From contig MNTU01000001.1 of the NCBI GenBank assembly GCA_001917125.1, positions 1 to 17,948 of the forward strand: 17,948 bases of DNA. The letters are read 5' to 3'. Shown piece after piece: positions 6,899 to 14,227 of the stretch (its first letter is position 1; each line of letters begins with the position of its first letter). The stretch is from Azospirillum sp. 47_25 (GTDB taxonomy: Bacteria; Pseudomonadota; Alphaproteobacteria; RF32; CAG-239). The position numbers were made by a program, and so were the translations under genes. Under the pieces are notes generated by a model. The model saw only the letters and a list, made by a program, of their open reading frames with translations. It did not search any database and was not told where the DNA came from.

Positions 6899-7474
6899 CT
6901 AATAAGTTTTTCGGCAGATGCAGTCGGCCAAATGGTCGTCAACAAATCCCGTCGCCTGTAAAAAGGCATAACAAATCGTCGTGCCGAAGAATTTAAAACC
7001 CCGTTTTTTCATATCTTTGCTGATGGCGTCTGATTCCGGCGATGAGGCGGGAACCTCGCTTAAGGAGCGGAAATGGTTGACAATCGGCTTTTTCCCGGGG
7101 AAAAAAGACAGAATATAATTATGAAAGCTGCCAAACTCTTTTTGTATGCCCAAAAAAAGGCGGGCATTGGTAACGGCTGATTTTATTTTAAGCCGGTTTT
7201 TGATAATTCCGTCGAAAGTCATCAGTTTTTCAATGTCTTCATCGCTCATTTGTGCAGTCAGTTCAATGCTGAAATTGCAAAAAGCCCGGCGGTATCCTTC
7301 GCGTTTTTTTAGAATGGTCAGCCAGTTCAGGCCGGCTTGGGCGCTTTCCAAAACCAGAAATTCAAACAATACGTTATCGTTGCTGACGGGCTTGCCCCAT
7401 TCTTCATCGTGATATTTCACATAAAGACTGTCTGTTCCGCACCAGCCGCAGCGCCCGTTGATGATATCCTGCAT
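6899..7474 (-). CDS. tag: DNA-3-methyladenine glycosylase I
   Basis: 191 residues, the usual length of Tag. It removes 3-methyladenine from alkylated DNA as the first step of base-excision repair. RCGWC (8-12), YHDEEWG (21-27), the LESAQAGLNW block (42-51, with Glu43 matching the catalytic-pocket glutamate of E. coli Tag) and KKRGFKFFGTTICYAFLQATG follow the family closely. The structural zinc site is complete: Cys9, His22, His181 and Cys185. The ATG at 7474 is preceded by AGGAG at a suitable distance. The gene is monocistronic, with its stop 45 bases from the tRNA CCA. I did not find a strong promoter or an Ada-type operator upstream. Confidence 0.95.
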   Translation of the reverse strand: MQDIINGRCGWCGTDSLYVKYHDEEWGKPVSNDNVLFEFLVLESAQAGLNWLTILKKREGYRRAFCNFSIELTAQMSDEDIEKLMTFDGIIKNRLKIKSAVTNARLFLGIQKEFGSFHNYILSFFPGKKPIVNHFRSLSEVPASSPESDAISKDMKKRGFKFFGTTICYAFLQATGFVDDHLADCICRKTY

Positions 7475-7644
7475 TTTAGTCTCCTGTTTGGGTTTTGTTC
7501 ACTATAACCGACTGGCGATTAAAATTGCATTAAAACAGAAAAATGTTGGAGTGTCGTTTTAATTTTTTACAGGCAAAAATATGCTTTATTGGCATAAATA
7601 AAATTGTCAATAGAAAATTTTGTCTAATTTAGAGTTAACACATA

Positions 7645-7673
7645 TTGACAAAATAGTGAAGAAACGGTATTAA
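7645..7673 (+). promoter_or_regulatory. Near-consensus promoter of the 7709-9178 operon
   Basis: A perfect TTGACA (7645-7650), 17 bases, then TATTAA (7668-7673). Transcription would begin near 7680, leaving a leader of about 29 nt with AGGAG ahead of the ATG at 7709. It is the closest match to consensus in the window and predicts strong, constitutive expression. Confidence 0.78.
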
Positions 7674-7708
7674 TAACCTATGAGCAAACAACCATAGGAG
7701 AAGATACC

Positions 7709-8383
7709 ATGATTACCAACGAGCAAGCAGCCAAAATGTTTGAACAGCCCACCATTGAAGCTGTTCCGACCGATATGAAGCGGATTATTATTCCGGCTTA
7801 TGGCTTTGCCGGCGCCAGAGACGCCAAGCGTGAAGAATGGGGTGCCGACGGACCGTTTATGGAAGATGTTAAAGGTTTGGTTTTCCATAATCCGAAAGAT
7901 AATTGCGAACAGGTGCTGAAACAAAAAGACGGCTGCCTGATTTGTTATGACGCGCCCGGCCGCAAAGAAAAAATCAACCGGTATATTGAACAGCATCCGG
8001 AAACGTTTAATAACATTATCCATCTTAACAAGTTTATTAATTATTTGAAAGAAAATGTTGTCAATGAGGGCGGCAAGGCAGATTTGTGGGATACGGACGT
8101 CAATTTCGCCGCCGGATTAAAAGATGCTCCGGCCAAAGAGGACATTAAGATAGGCAAGGTCTTTTCTTCCGTAAAGAAAAAAGAAGCAGTCAATGCCGTT
8201 TTGGTTAATCCCGGTGTGGAATTTGAAGGCCCGGCGGGAACTCCTCAGATTGCGGACAAAGACGGCGCTTATCTGGTCAAGGACGGCAGCGGCATCCGCA
8301 TGGTGCAGAAAGCCGAGTTTCTCAAGGCTTATTCCATCACCAAAGTTCCGGCAACGAACGGACGTCAGTTTGTCCGCGAATAA
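7709..8383 (+). CDS. Hypothetical protein, first gene of a two-gene operon
   Basis: 224 residues with no signal peptide or membrane segment, so probably cytoplasmic. I do not recognise the N-terminal 150 residues, which carry two cysteine-containing segments (DNCEQVLKQ and GCLICYDAPG). The last 60 residues (AVLVNPGVEFEGPAGTPQ, then GAYLVKDGSGIRMVQKAEF and KAYSIT) resemble the small PGDYL-like fold found as an add-on in proteins of unknown role; the resemblance is weak and by eye. AGGAG precedes the ATG at 7709. The next gene starts 27 bases after the stop with its own ribosome-binding site, and a terminator follows that gene, so the two form one transcript. The strong promoter suggests an abundant product. 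Function not assigned. Confidence 0.75.
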   Translation: MITNEQAAKMFEQPTIEAVPTDMKRIIIPAYGFAGARDAKREEWGADGPFMEDVKGLVFHNPKDNCEQVLKQKDGCLICYDAPGRKEKINRYIEQHPETFNNIIHLNKFINYLKENVVNEGGKADLWDTDVNFAAGLKDAPAKEDIKIGKVFSSVKKKEAVNAVLVNPGVEFEGPAGTPQIADKDGAYLVKDGSGIRMVQKAEFLKAYSITKVPATNGRQFVRE

Positions 8384-8410
8384 GACACCTGCTTTTGAAT
8401 GGAGGCGCAA

Positions 8411-9178
8411 ATGTCAACAATAAAAACAATAAAAGAAAGAATGACGGCTCTGAAAAACAAATGTATTTCCAGAATGTCAAAAGTCGGCGAAATTCAGCCG
8501 TCGGATCAGGAAGCGGTTGAAAAGGTCAAAAACTGCGCAACACCGTCTTCTTATTATAATTTTCTCGGAAAAACGGAGCAGAAAGTTGAAAAAGAAGCCT
8601 CCGTCCGCAAAATTAAAAACCGGAATGATGATTATTTTGTTGCCGACGGGGCAACCAGTCTCCGGCGTCAAATTTTTTTCGGTGATCCCAGAATGAGCGA
8701 TCCCGCCTTGGTTGATACGACGTTTCGTCATATTGCGGTCATGTATCAGGATAAGATTGTTTCCGTATCCATTGCCGCTAATAATACGATAGAAGAAGGA
8801 GAGCGCAAAGTTCCCGATAGATGCATTTCTCTTGATGACAGTTACAACCGGGTTGAATTGGACGCCGGAACGGATATTTATGATACGAATGCTGTCCGCT
8901 ATCAAATAAAAGATAATAAAGAACTGGCTAACTTTTTTGATAAGTTCGTTATCGTGACGCCTGAAGAAAGAAAAGCTTATCAGGACTATGAAGCCCGGCA
9001 GGAACGGGAAGCCGCCTTGCAGGCCAAACGACAGGAACGGGAAAATCGCAAAGCCCGAAAAGCCGCGCGGAAAAAAGCCGAACAGGATGCAGCCCGGGCG
9101 GCCGCCGCAAAGAAAGAGGCTCTTAACGAACAAAGGAGACAGAAAAAACTGAGGGAAAGATTCGTCGGAAAAGAATAA
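8411..9178 (+). CDS. Hypothetical protein with a long charged coiled-coil tail
   Basis: 255 residues from the ATG at 8411, chosen over the one at 8399 because GGAGG lies six bases upstream of it. The N-terminal 35 residues are basic, and the middle (about 70-190) is a mixed globular region with DDYFVADGATSLRRQIFFGD and RHIAVMYQDKIVSVSIAANN. From about residue 190 the sequence is a continuous Ala/Glu/Lys/Arg/Gln-rich helix, very probably a coiled coil, ending in a highly basic tail. No membrane segment or signal peptide is visible. The globular part is not recognised. Being cotranscribed with the 7709 gene, it may form a complex with its product, with the tail serving as a spacer or nucleic-acid contact; this is inference. 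Confidence 0.72.
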   Translation: MSTIKTIKERMTALKNKCISRMSKVGEIQPSDQEAVEKVKNCATPSSYYNFLGKTEQKVEKEASVRKIKNRNDDYFVADGATSLRRQIFFGDPRMSDPALVDTTFRHIAVMYQDKIVSVSIAANNTIEEGERKVPDRCISLDDSYNRVELDAGTDIYDTNAVRYQIKDNKELANFFDKFVIVTPEERKAYQDYEARQEREAALQAKRQERENRKARKAARKKAEQDAARAAAAKKEALNEQRRQKKLRERFVGKE

Positions 9179-9195
9179 AACCGACGGCTTTATAG

Positions 9196-9227
9196 AACCG
9201 GATGCGGCGAAAGCATCCGGTTTTTTT
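9196..9227 (+). terminator. Intrinsic terminator of the 7709-9178 operon
   Basis: AACCGGATGC (9196-9205) pairs with GCATCCGGTT (9213-9222) around a seven-base GGCGAAA loop, followed by a run of T residues to 9227. Confidence 0.9.
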
Positions 9228-9328
9228 ATGAATGCAGCCGGAAAATAATTATATTGTTTCCATCTTCATAATTTATTTAGCGCTGATGCAGAATAATATG
9301 TCAGACAGAATTTATAAGGACCAAGGAA

Positions 9329-9937
9329 ATGACCGAAAAAGAAAAAATGCTGGCGGGAAAGCTTTATTTTGCCGAAGATGAGGAATTGTCGGGCTTGCGA
9401 CGCCGGGCCCGCAATTTATGCCACGAGTTTAATGCGACCAATGAAGATGAAAAACCGCGCCGGCGGGAAATCATTCGAAGTCTGTTCGGACATATCGGGC
9501 GCAATCCCGGCATACATCCGTCTTTTCATTGTGATTACGGTTTTCCCATCCGTGCGGGAGACAATTTTTATGCCAATTACGATTGCATCATTCTGGATGT
9601 CTGCCCGGTAACCATCGGAGACAATGTTATGTTCGGCCCGCGGGTCTGCATTTATACGGCCGGGCACCCGCTTGATGCGGAAATCCGCGCCACCGGCATT
9701 GAGTTCGGCAAACCCGTAACCATCGGAAATAATGTCTGGATCGGCGGCAACACCGTTATCAATCCGGGCGTAACTATCGGCAGTAATGTTGTCATCGGTT
9801 CCGGTTCGGTTGTCACCAAAGACATTCCCGCTAACGTGATAGCGGCCGGCAATCCCTGTCGGATTCTCCGCCCTTTGACGGAAGAAGACCGGCAATACTG
9901 GAGCCGTCTGCGCCGTGAAACGGAAAACGCATCATAA
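9329..9937 (+). CDS. Maltose/galactoside O-acetyltransferase-like hexapeptide-repeat enzyme
   Basis: 202 residues, a trimeric left-handed beta-helix acetyltransferase of the Maa/LacA type that moves acetyl from acetyl-CoA to a sugar hydroxyl. The N-terminal Mac domain has [15 protein letters not shown] (6-20). Hexapeptide repeats run from about residue 90, for example [25 protein letters not shown] and [15 protein letters not shown]. The catalytic histidine is His113 in YTAGHPLD, and AAGNPCRIL closes the helix. The ATG at 9329 follows AAGGA (9316-9320) by eight bases. The acceptor sugar cannot be predicted; members act on maltose, glucose, galactosides or cell-surface sugars. No glycan cluster is adjacent. 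It is in the same direction as the next two genes, with 94 bases between. Confidence 0.9.
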   Translation: MTEKEKMLAGKLYFAEDEELSGLRRRARNLCHEFNATNEDEKPRRREIIRSLFGHIGRNPGIHPSFHCDYGFPIRAGDNFYANYDCIILDVCPVTIGDNVMFGPRVCIYTAGHPLDAEIRATGIEFGKPVTIGNNVWIGGNTVINPGVTIGSNVVIGSGSVVTKDIPANVIAAGNPCRILRPLTEEDRQYWSRLRRETENAS

Positions 9938-9945
9938 AAAGCCGC

Positions 9946-9978
9946 CGGAATAAAATTCCGTTAAATAGATTTTAACGG
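9946..9978 (+). repeat. Two overlapping, mutually exclusive hairpins
   Basis: CGGAAT (9946-9951) pairs with ATTCCG (9955-9960), and CCGTTAAA (9958-9965) pairs with TTTAACGG (9971-9978). Both use 9958-9960, so only one can form at a time. They lie between the acetyltransferase stop and the phosphatase start. Neither has a T tract, so they could be weak 3' stabilisers or an attenuator-like switch. Confidence 0.45.
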
Positions 9979-10031
9979 CTCGGGCTTATGCTGAAACAAG
10001 TTTGAGACAATCCGCGGCAAAAGGTGAGAGC

Positions 10032-10622
10032 ATGGCTCATAAAGTTTTTTATATTTTCCGTCACGGCGAAACGGATTTTAACCGTGAGGGACGCTGGCAG
10101 GGGGCCGGACACAATCCCGAACTCAACCTGGCCGGCGTGGCTCAGGCTCATCTGCTGACCGAAACCCTGCGTCCGCTGGGCATGCGGATAATCTATTCCA
10201 GCCCGTTGCAGCGTGCCTTGCAGACGGCTGAAATTATCGGCCGTGAACTTCATATTCCCGTTATTGTCAATAATGACCTGATCGAGGGCAATTTCGGCAT
10301 CAATGAAGGCCAATACCATAAAGACATTATCCTGACCGAAGAATATAAAAACTGGCGGAATCTTGACGCTGAATATATTCATTTCCGCTTTGAAGGCGGC
10401 GAGAGCAAATATGAAATTATGCAGCGCATGTTTGCCGCGGTTTCCGCCTTGCTGGAAACCCCCGAAGAGGTCATCGGCATATCGTCCCACAGTGCGGCAA
10501 TCCGCTGCCTGATGCTGCAGTTCGGTCTGAAAATGAAACGGCTTGAAAACGGCGCCCTGCTGCGCCTGACGTATAATGACGGCACTTGGAGCGTGGAGGA
10601 AATTTGTGATGACAGCGAATGA
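10032..10622 (+). CDS. Histidine phosphatase family protein (phosphoglycerate mutase-like)
   Basis: 196 residues from the ATG at 10032; an in-frame ATG at 10002 lacks a Shine-Dalgarno, whereas AAAGGTGAG precedes 10032. The branch-1 histidine phosphatase core is complete: RHGETDFN (His11, the phospho-acceptor), YSSPLQRALQTAE with Arg61, Glu85 in LIEGNFGINEGQ, and SSHSAAIR with the second catalytic His153. The family includes cofactor-dependent phosphoglycerate mutases, alpha-ribazole phosphatase (CobC) and broad phosphatases. Length and context do not favour a glycolytic mutase. It overlaps the next gene by 14 bp. The pairing with an inositol-monophosphatase-type enzyme suggests dephosphorylation of a small metabolite, substrate unknown. 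Confidence 0.9.
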   Translation: MAHKVFYIFRHGETDFNREGRWQGAGHNPELNLAGVAQAHLLTETLRPLGMRIIYSSPLQRALQTAEIIGRELHIPVIVNNDLIEGNFGINEGQYHKDIILTEEYKNWRNLDAEYIHFRFEGGESKYEIMQRMFAAVSALLETPEEVIGISSHSAAIRCLMLQFGLKMKRLENGALLRLTYNDGTWSVEEICDDSE

Positions 10623-11478
10623 AAAGGAACAAATGATGATAGACGATATTCTGGACTTTATGCGCCTGGCCGGAGACATTGCCCGCGGTGCTCAGAACCA
10701 CCTCGACGCCTCGGCCAATTACCTCAAAGCCGAAAGCGTTACCTCTGTGGTAACCGCGGCCGATTTGGAAATCAGCCAACTCTTCCGCCAGTTTGTTGCC
10801 CGCCGTTTTGCTGATACGGACTATGTGATTATTGATGAAGAAAGCCTGAATACGCTGGGGGAGGACAAATGGCAGCGGATTAATCAGGCGGAGTATCAGT
10901 TTATTATTGACCCGATTGACGGTACATTGCCTTATTCCTGCTCTCAGGCGCTGTACGGTATTTCTGTCGGCATCTTCCGCCGGGGCAAACCCTGCTGCGG
11001 CGCATTATATATGCCGGCGACCCGTGAACTCGCCTGTTTTGACGGCGCGGAAGTCCGCCTGGTGCGTGAAGCTTTTCAGCCGGAAGAAGAAACCGAGGTC
11101 TTGCAGCCGCAGATTCGCTGTTCCTGCCCGATAATTTTCGGACATCCCTGGAACACGCCGCTGACCGAAGATTTTAAATTGTCGGAAACCGTCTTTGTTA
11201 ACTATTATTCCGCGGTGGTACAGCTGCTTTATTTGGTGACGCAGCGTGCCCGCGCTTATGCTTTTTATATGTCAATCTGGGATTTGGCCGGCGGCTGGGC
11301 CATCGGCCGGGCGATGGGACTGCGGCTGTATCGGCTTCAGGACGGACAGGAAATTACCGAACTCTCAGCGGCGGATTTTGATGACAATCTGCACCTGAAA
11401 AGCGTTTGTGTCATGTGCCGGTCTGATGATCTGGCTTATGTTCAAAAAATATTGGAAGTAGCGCCGCGACTGCGTTAA
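10609..11478 (+). CDS. Inositol monophosphatase family phosphatase
   Basis: 289 residues from the ATG at 10609, which follows GGAGGA by eight bases; this ATG lies within the end of the phosphatase gene, so translation is coupled. The lithium-sensitive Mg2+-dependent phosphatase motifs are present: VTAADLE (48-54), DEES with Glu78 (76-79), DPIDGT (101-106) and WDLAGGW (224-230) whose Asp225 is the third metal ligand. After DPIDGT, LPYSC replaces the usual NF. Members hydrolyse inositol phosphates, histidinol phosphate, 3'-phosphoadenosine phosphates or sugar bisphosphates; no his, cys or inositol genes are near, so the substrate is open. The stop TAA is shared palindromically (TTAA, 11475-11478) with the converging YbaK-like gene. 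Confidence 0.86.
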   Translation: MTANEKEQMMIDDILDFMRLAGDIARGAQNHLDASANYLKAESVTSVVTAADLEISQLFRQFVARRFADTDYVIIDEESLNTLGEDKWQRINQAEYQFIIDPIDGTLPYSCSQALYGISVGIFRRGKPCCGALYMPATRELACFDGAEVRLVREAFQPEEETEVLQPQIRCSCPIIFGHPWNTPLTEDFKLSETVFVNYYSAVVQLLYLVTQRARAYAFYMSIWDLAGGWAIGRAMGLRLYRLQDGQEITELSAADFDDNLHLKSVCVMCRSDDLAYVQKILEVAPRLR

Positions 11479-11948
11479 GCCCGTTCAAACGGGCGGCAGA
11501 TGTCTATCCATGCGGCCGCGCCGGCATATCTGAACAATTCGTCCGGTGCCAGTTCAATCGCCGAATTGCTGCTGCCGCAGGCCGGAAAAACCGTTTCAAA
11601 GCGCTGCAGTGATACATCCAGATAAACCGACGGTTTTGGGTCGGGCAAAGCAAACGGACATACGCCGCCGACTGCATGCCCTGTGGCAGACAGCACTTCT
11701 TCGGCAGACAGCATTTTGGCTTTGCAGTGAAAATAGTCTTTAAATTTATGATTGTCTATTTTCATGTCGCCCGCCGCTACGACCAAAACAACGCTGCCGT
11801 TGACAGCAAAAGAAAGTGTTTTGGCAATCCGTGCCGGTTCCGTGTTTAATGCCCGGGCTGCCAGTTCAACCGTTGCGGACGATTGTGATAATTCAATAAC
11901 AGCCTTGCCTTCTGCGGCAAAAAAGTGTTTGACTTTCTCTATTGTCAT
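11475..11948 (-). CDS. YbaK/EbsC family protein (aminoacyl-tRNA deacylase type)
   Basis: 157 residues, a single YbaK/EbsC (ProX-like) domain, the usual size. The family includes Cys-tRNA(Pro) deacylases that correct mischarged tRNA; others hydrolyse Ala-tRNA(Pro) or have unknown substrates. Visible signatures are RIAKTLSF with Lys43 (the catalytic-site lysine in YbaK), VVAAGDMKIDNHKFK (57-70), SATGHAVGGVCPFALP with GGVCPF at 94-99, and YLDVSL. The ATG at 11948 begins a standalone leftward gene; it is 10 bases from the stop of the upstream gene (11958), so an operon with that gene is likely. Which deacylase subfamily it belongs to is not decided by sequence alone. Confidence 0.9.
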   Translation of the reverse strand: MTIEKVKHFFAAEGKAVIELSQSSATVELAARALNTEPARIAKTLSFAVNGSVVLVVAAGDMKIDNHKFKDYFHCKAKMLSAEEVLSATGHAVGGVCPFALPDPKPSVYLDVSLQRFETVFPACGSSNSAIELAPDELFRYAGAAAWIDICRPFERA

Positions 11949-11957
11949 CGGTTACGG

Positions 11958-12461
11958 CTATCGTTGGCGGTAAGATGCCAGAATGTTGTCTATGTTTTTT
12001 TTGTGTATCATTCTGACCTCATGTTTGGCGGCAGAAAATTGCAGGGCCGCTTTAAGTCTTTCTGAGAATTTAACTTTACGCCCTTCTTTGGCTGCTTTTT
12101 CATAAAATGTTTTGAAAAACGGATTGCGTTTCATGTTTTCGTTTTCCAAACTGTTATGAGCCGTTGCCGCACCGACGGAAACGGCATTGCGGAATTTTAA
12201 TAATTTGGCCCGCAGAGAAAGTGGCTGATTGTCTTTTTGCATCCATTTTTTTAGTCCGGCATTAAATCCGTTCGACAGATGCTTGGTTTGTGTCAAAACG
12301 GCCCAAACGGTTCCTCCGGCAGCAAGCCCCGCAACGGGGCCGCCCATAGCCGCTGCTGCCGACAGGGCAACTCCCGTAGCCATAACTTTAGCACCTGTTT
12401 TAACACTTTCTTTTATTGCGTCTTTAAGTATCTTTTTTTGTGTATTTGTCAATTTGAGCAT
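11958..12461 (-). CDS. Hypothetical small protein with a glycine-zipper-like hydrophobic segment
   Basis: 167 residues from the ATG at 12461, which has GAGGAG seven bases upstream; a longer reading from 12524 runs into the promoter and is rejected. Residues 24-60 (GAKVMATGVALSAAAAMGG and PVAGLAAGGTVWAVL) are Ala/Gly-rich and hydrophobic with small residues spaced as in glycine-zipper helices that insert into or pack within membranes. The flanks are strongly basic and helical, without signal peptide. I do not recognise the family. It is followed at 10 bases by the YbaK-like gene, and a good promoter lies just upstream. A membrane-associated or toxin-like role is conceivable but unsupported. 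Confidence 0.7.
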   Translation of the reverse strand: MLKLTNTQKKILKDAIKESVKTGAKVMATGVALSAAAAMGGPVAGLAAGGTVWAVLTQTKHLSNGFNAGLKKWMQKDNQPLSLRAKLLKFRNAVSVGAATAHNSLENENMKRNPFFKTFYEKAAKEGRKVKFSERLKAALQFSAAKHEVRMIHKKNIDNILASYRQR

Positions 12462-12495
12462 AATTGTCTCCTCGAGCCAAACCTGAATTAAATAG

Positions 12496-12524
12496 AGTAT
12501 AATAAATTTAGACAAAAAAATCAA
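12496..12524 (-). promoter_or_regulatory. Promoter of the 12461-11475 transcript
   Basis: Reading leftward, TTGATT (12519-12524), a 17-base spacer and TATACT (12496-12501). Transcription would start near 12489, about 28 bases before the ATG at 12461. Confidence 0.68.
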
Positions 12525-12540
12525 CTTAAATTGTCATTTA

Positions 12541-12568
12541 TAAAAATCTCCCCGTTATGAGGGGAGAT
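12541..12568 (-). terminator. Intrinsic terminator of gpsA
   Basis: Leftward of the gpsA stop, ATCTCCCC (12546-12553) pairs with GGGGAGAT (12561-12568) around a seven-base loop, with a T run on the minus strand (the A run at 12542-12546). Confidence 0.82.
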
Positions 12569-12590
12569 AAAGTCGGTGTAAGCATCTGAA

Positions 12591-13568
12591 TCAGCAGATA
12601 TGGTCGAATTCCTGTTTCAAGTCTCGGTTAAACATGCCGCGGATGGTTTCTTTTATATCGGCTTTTTCGTAAATAACCTTATATAAAGCCTGACAAATCG
12701 GCATATCGATTCCCTTGGCATCGGCAATTGTTTTGACGGCTTCCAGCGTCGGAACACCTTCCGCCAGTTTGCCGAAATCTTCCCCGCGGGCAAATTTCTC
12801 GCCGAACATCCGGTTGTGGCTGTGTTTTGAAAACAGGGTCGCTTCATAATCGCCGAGATGCGCCAGCCCGTAAGCCGTATGCGGATTCCCGCCGAAATAA
12901 CCGATTAACCGTCCCACCTCAATCGGCGCCCGGGCCATCAGTGCCCCCTTCAGTCCATACCATTCCAAACCGTCCAAAATGCCGGCAGCCAGACCGATAA
13001 CATTTTTCAGTGCCGCGCCGACCTGATTGCCGATTAAATCTGAACCGTAATAAAAACGGATTAAATCGCTTTGCAGATTTTTAATCAGCATATCTTTGGT
13101 TGCTTCTTCGTATGAATCGATAACCGCGCAGGAGGGAACTTTTTTCATATAATCCTGAACATGTCCCGGTCCGGCCAAAACGGCAATATGAATATCCTGT
13201 TTGATTTCCTGCTTCATGATGTCGTGCATAATGGCGGCGCTGGGCGTTTCCAGTCCTTTCATCGCCAGCAGAAATGTTTTGCCGCTGAGGTTAAAAGCAT
13301 TCAGCTCGCGGCACAAACCGCGAAAATGCTGACAGCCGATAGAAACAATGATAATTTCGTTGCCCAGAACATCTGCCAGCTTGTCATGAAGTTCCATATT
13401 GTCGGAAAGGGTCAGATACGGATTTTTGCGGGTGTCGCGCAGTTCGATAAAATTCGGCGATGTCGGAATGTCATACATGTCAACCTTTTCAAAACCGCAG
13501 TAGTTTCCGGCATACCAGCCTAAAAAGGTGCCCCAGCGGCCGCATCCGATTAATGATATTTTCTTCAT
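12591..13568 (-). CDS. gpsA: Glycerol-3-phosphate dehydrogenase [NAD(P)+]
   Basis: 325 residues, typical length. It reduces dihydroxyacetone phosphate to sn-glycerol-3-phosphate, the first step of phospholipid synthesis. The nucleotide-binding Rossmann motif is GCGRWG (8-13) at the N-terminus, AGPGH lies at 132-136, Lys188 in ALKNVIGLAAG is the catalytic lysine, and AHLGDYEAT (236-244) is the substrate-domain loop. The usual TRG motif reads ARA here (212-214 in LKGALMARAPIEV), a divergence from the standard N-KAAL-TRG pattern; Lys and Arg are kept. The ATG at 13568 has AAAGGA seven bases upstream. It is monocistronic, with a palindromic element in its promoter. Confidence 0.9.
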   Translation of the reverse strand: MKKISLIGCGRWGTFLGWYAGNYCGFEKVDMYDIPTSPNFIELRDTRKNPYLTLSDNMELHDKLADVLGNEIIIVSIGCQHFRGLCRELNAFNLSGKTFLLAMKGLETPSAAIMHDIMKQEIKQDIHIAVLAGPGHVQDYMKKVPSCAVIDSYEEATKDMLIKNLQSDLIRFYYGSDLIGNQVGAALKNVIGLAAGILDGLEWYGLKGALMARAPIEVGRLIGYFGGNPHTAYGLAHLGDYEATLFSKHSHNRMFGEKFARGEDFGKLAEGVPTLEAVKTIADAKGIDMPICQALYKVIYEKADIKETIRGMFNRDLKQEFDHIC

Positions 13569-13606
13569 GACATAGTCCTTTAATGAGTTATCAAAATAAT
13601 AACCCT

Positions 13607-13635
13607 TATCTACCGCAATTTAACCTAAATTGCAA
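13607..13635 (-). promoter_or_regulatory. Candidate gpsA promoter with a palindrome in the spacer
   Basis: Leftward TTGCAA (13630-13635), 17 bases, TAGATA (13607-13612). Inside the spacer, GCAATTTA (13615-13622) and TAAATTGC (13626-13633) form a perfect 8-bp palindrome with a three-base centre, placed to block RNA polymerase if bound. The start would be near 13600, about 32 bases before the ATG. The -10 match is moderate. Confidence 0.5.
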
Positions 13636-13661
13636 GAGAGGACTCAACAAGTCACAGCAGC

Positions 13662-14021
13662 TTAAATGGAATTGTTCTTAATGTGCTGACGCCCGACGAT
13701 TGCATTGATATGGTCAAATTCTTCAAAGGATTTGTAAGCATAATCATAGCTTTTTTTGTCATAGTCGTAAAAGACCTTATTGGCCAGCGTGGCAATGGCA
13801 TTGTCTATGCGCTGAAAAGCGGCATTGTAATCGGAATTGAAATTGTTTTTGGTGCGTTTTTTGACCACATCGTGATAGGCCGAAATGACCTTTGCGGTTT
13901 CATCGGCGGAATTGGCATAGCCTTTCTCTTCAAAGTCGCGCATAATCCGTGCGGTCGTTTGATAGAAGCATTTATTGGTTAAAATACTTCTCTGCTTTTT
14001 ATTGTTACCATCAATAATCAT
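13662..14021 (-). CDS. Hypothetical small helical protein
   Basis: 119 residues, not recognised. Predicted all-helical from composition, with many Lys, Asn, Asp and aromatic Tyr/Phe residues (for example FYDYDKKSYDYAYKSFEEFD near 83-102). No signal peptide, membrane segment or cysteine cluster beyond one Cys at position 18. The ATG at 14019-14021 has a weak GGAT-type ribosome-binding sequence. It is 93 bases upstream of gpsA and in the same direction, but gpsA has its own promoter. Codon use looks normal for the window. Function unknown. Confidence 0.6.
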   Translation of the reverse strand: MIIDGNNKKQRSILTNKCFYQTTARIMRDFEEKGYANSADETAKVISAYHDVVKKRTKNNFNSDYNAAFQRIDNAIATLANKVFYDYDKKSYDYAYKSFEEFDHINAIVGRQHIKNNSI

Positions 14022-14193
14022 GACATAACATCCATTTTTATTCCGTAACGTTTATGTAGCATAAGTTTTTTTAATTTGCAAGCCCCAGTGTCGGGCGCGG
14101 AATAAAAAAACTTTGTATTTCGTTTTCAGAATAGCGCCGAACGGTTAATAAGAGATTAATGCCGCTTTGCCGCCCGGCTTCTGAACATTTTAA

Positions 14194-14221
14194 TTGCAAT
14201 TTAACTTTTAGCCTTTAGAAT
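14194..14221 (+). promoter_or_regulatory. Promoter of the predicted RNA at 14228
   Basis: TTGCAA (14194-14199), a 16-base spacer and TAGAAT (14216-14221). The -35 is part of the 10-bp palindrome AATTGCAATT. A start near 14228 leads straight into a GC-rich hairpin. Confidence 0.58.
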
Positions 14222-14227
14222 GGTTTC

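Noticed and set aside
8477..9133. A 218-codon leftward open frame across the coiled-coil protein gene
   Set aside because: It is the complement of an operon gene with a good ribosome-binding site; its Phe/Gly/Ile-rich translation reflects the Lys/Glu/Ala-rich sense strand.
9972..10679. A 235-codon leftward open frame opposite the histidine phosphatase
   Set aside because: The sense strand carries a complete phosphatase active site; the reverse frame shows none and lacks a start signal.
14022..14193. The left part of the long spacer before the predicted RNA
   Set aside because: No open frame with a ribosome-binding site, hairpin with T tract or repeat is visible; it is probably only the upstream region of the 14021 gene and of the RNA promoter.
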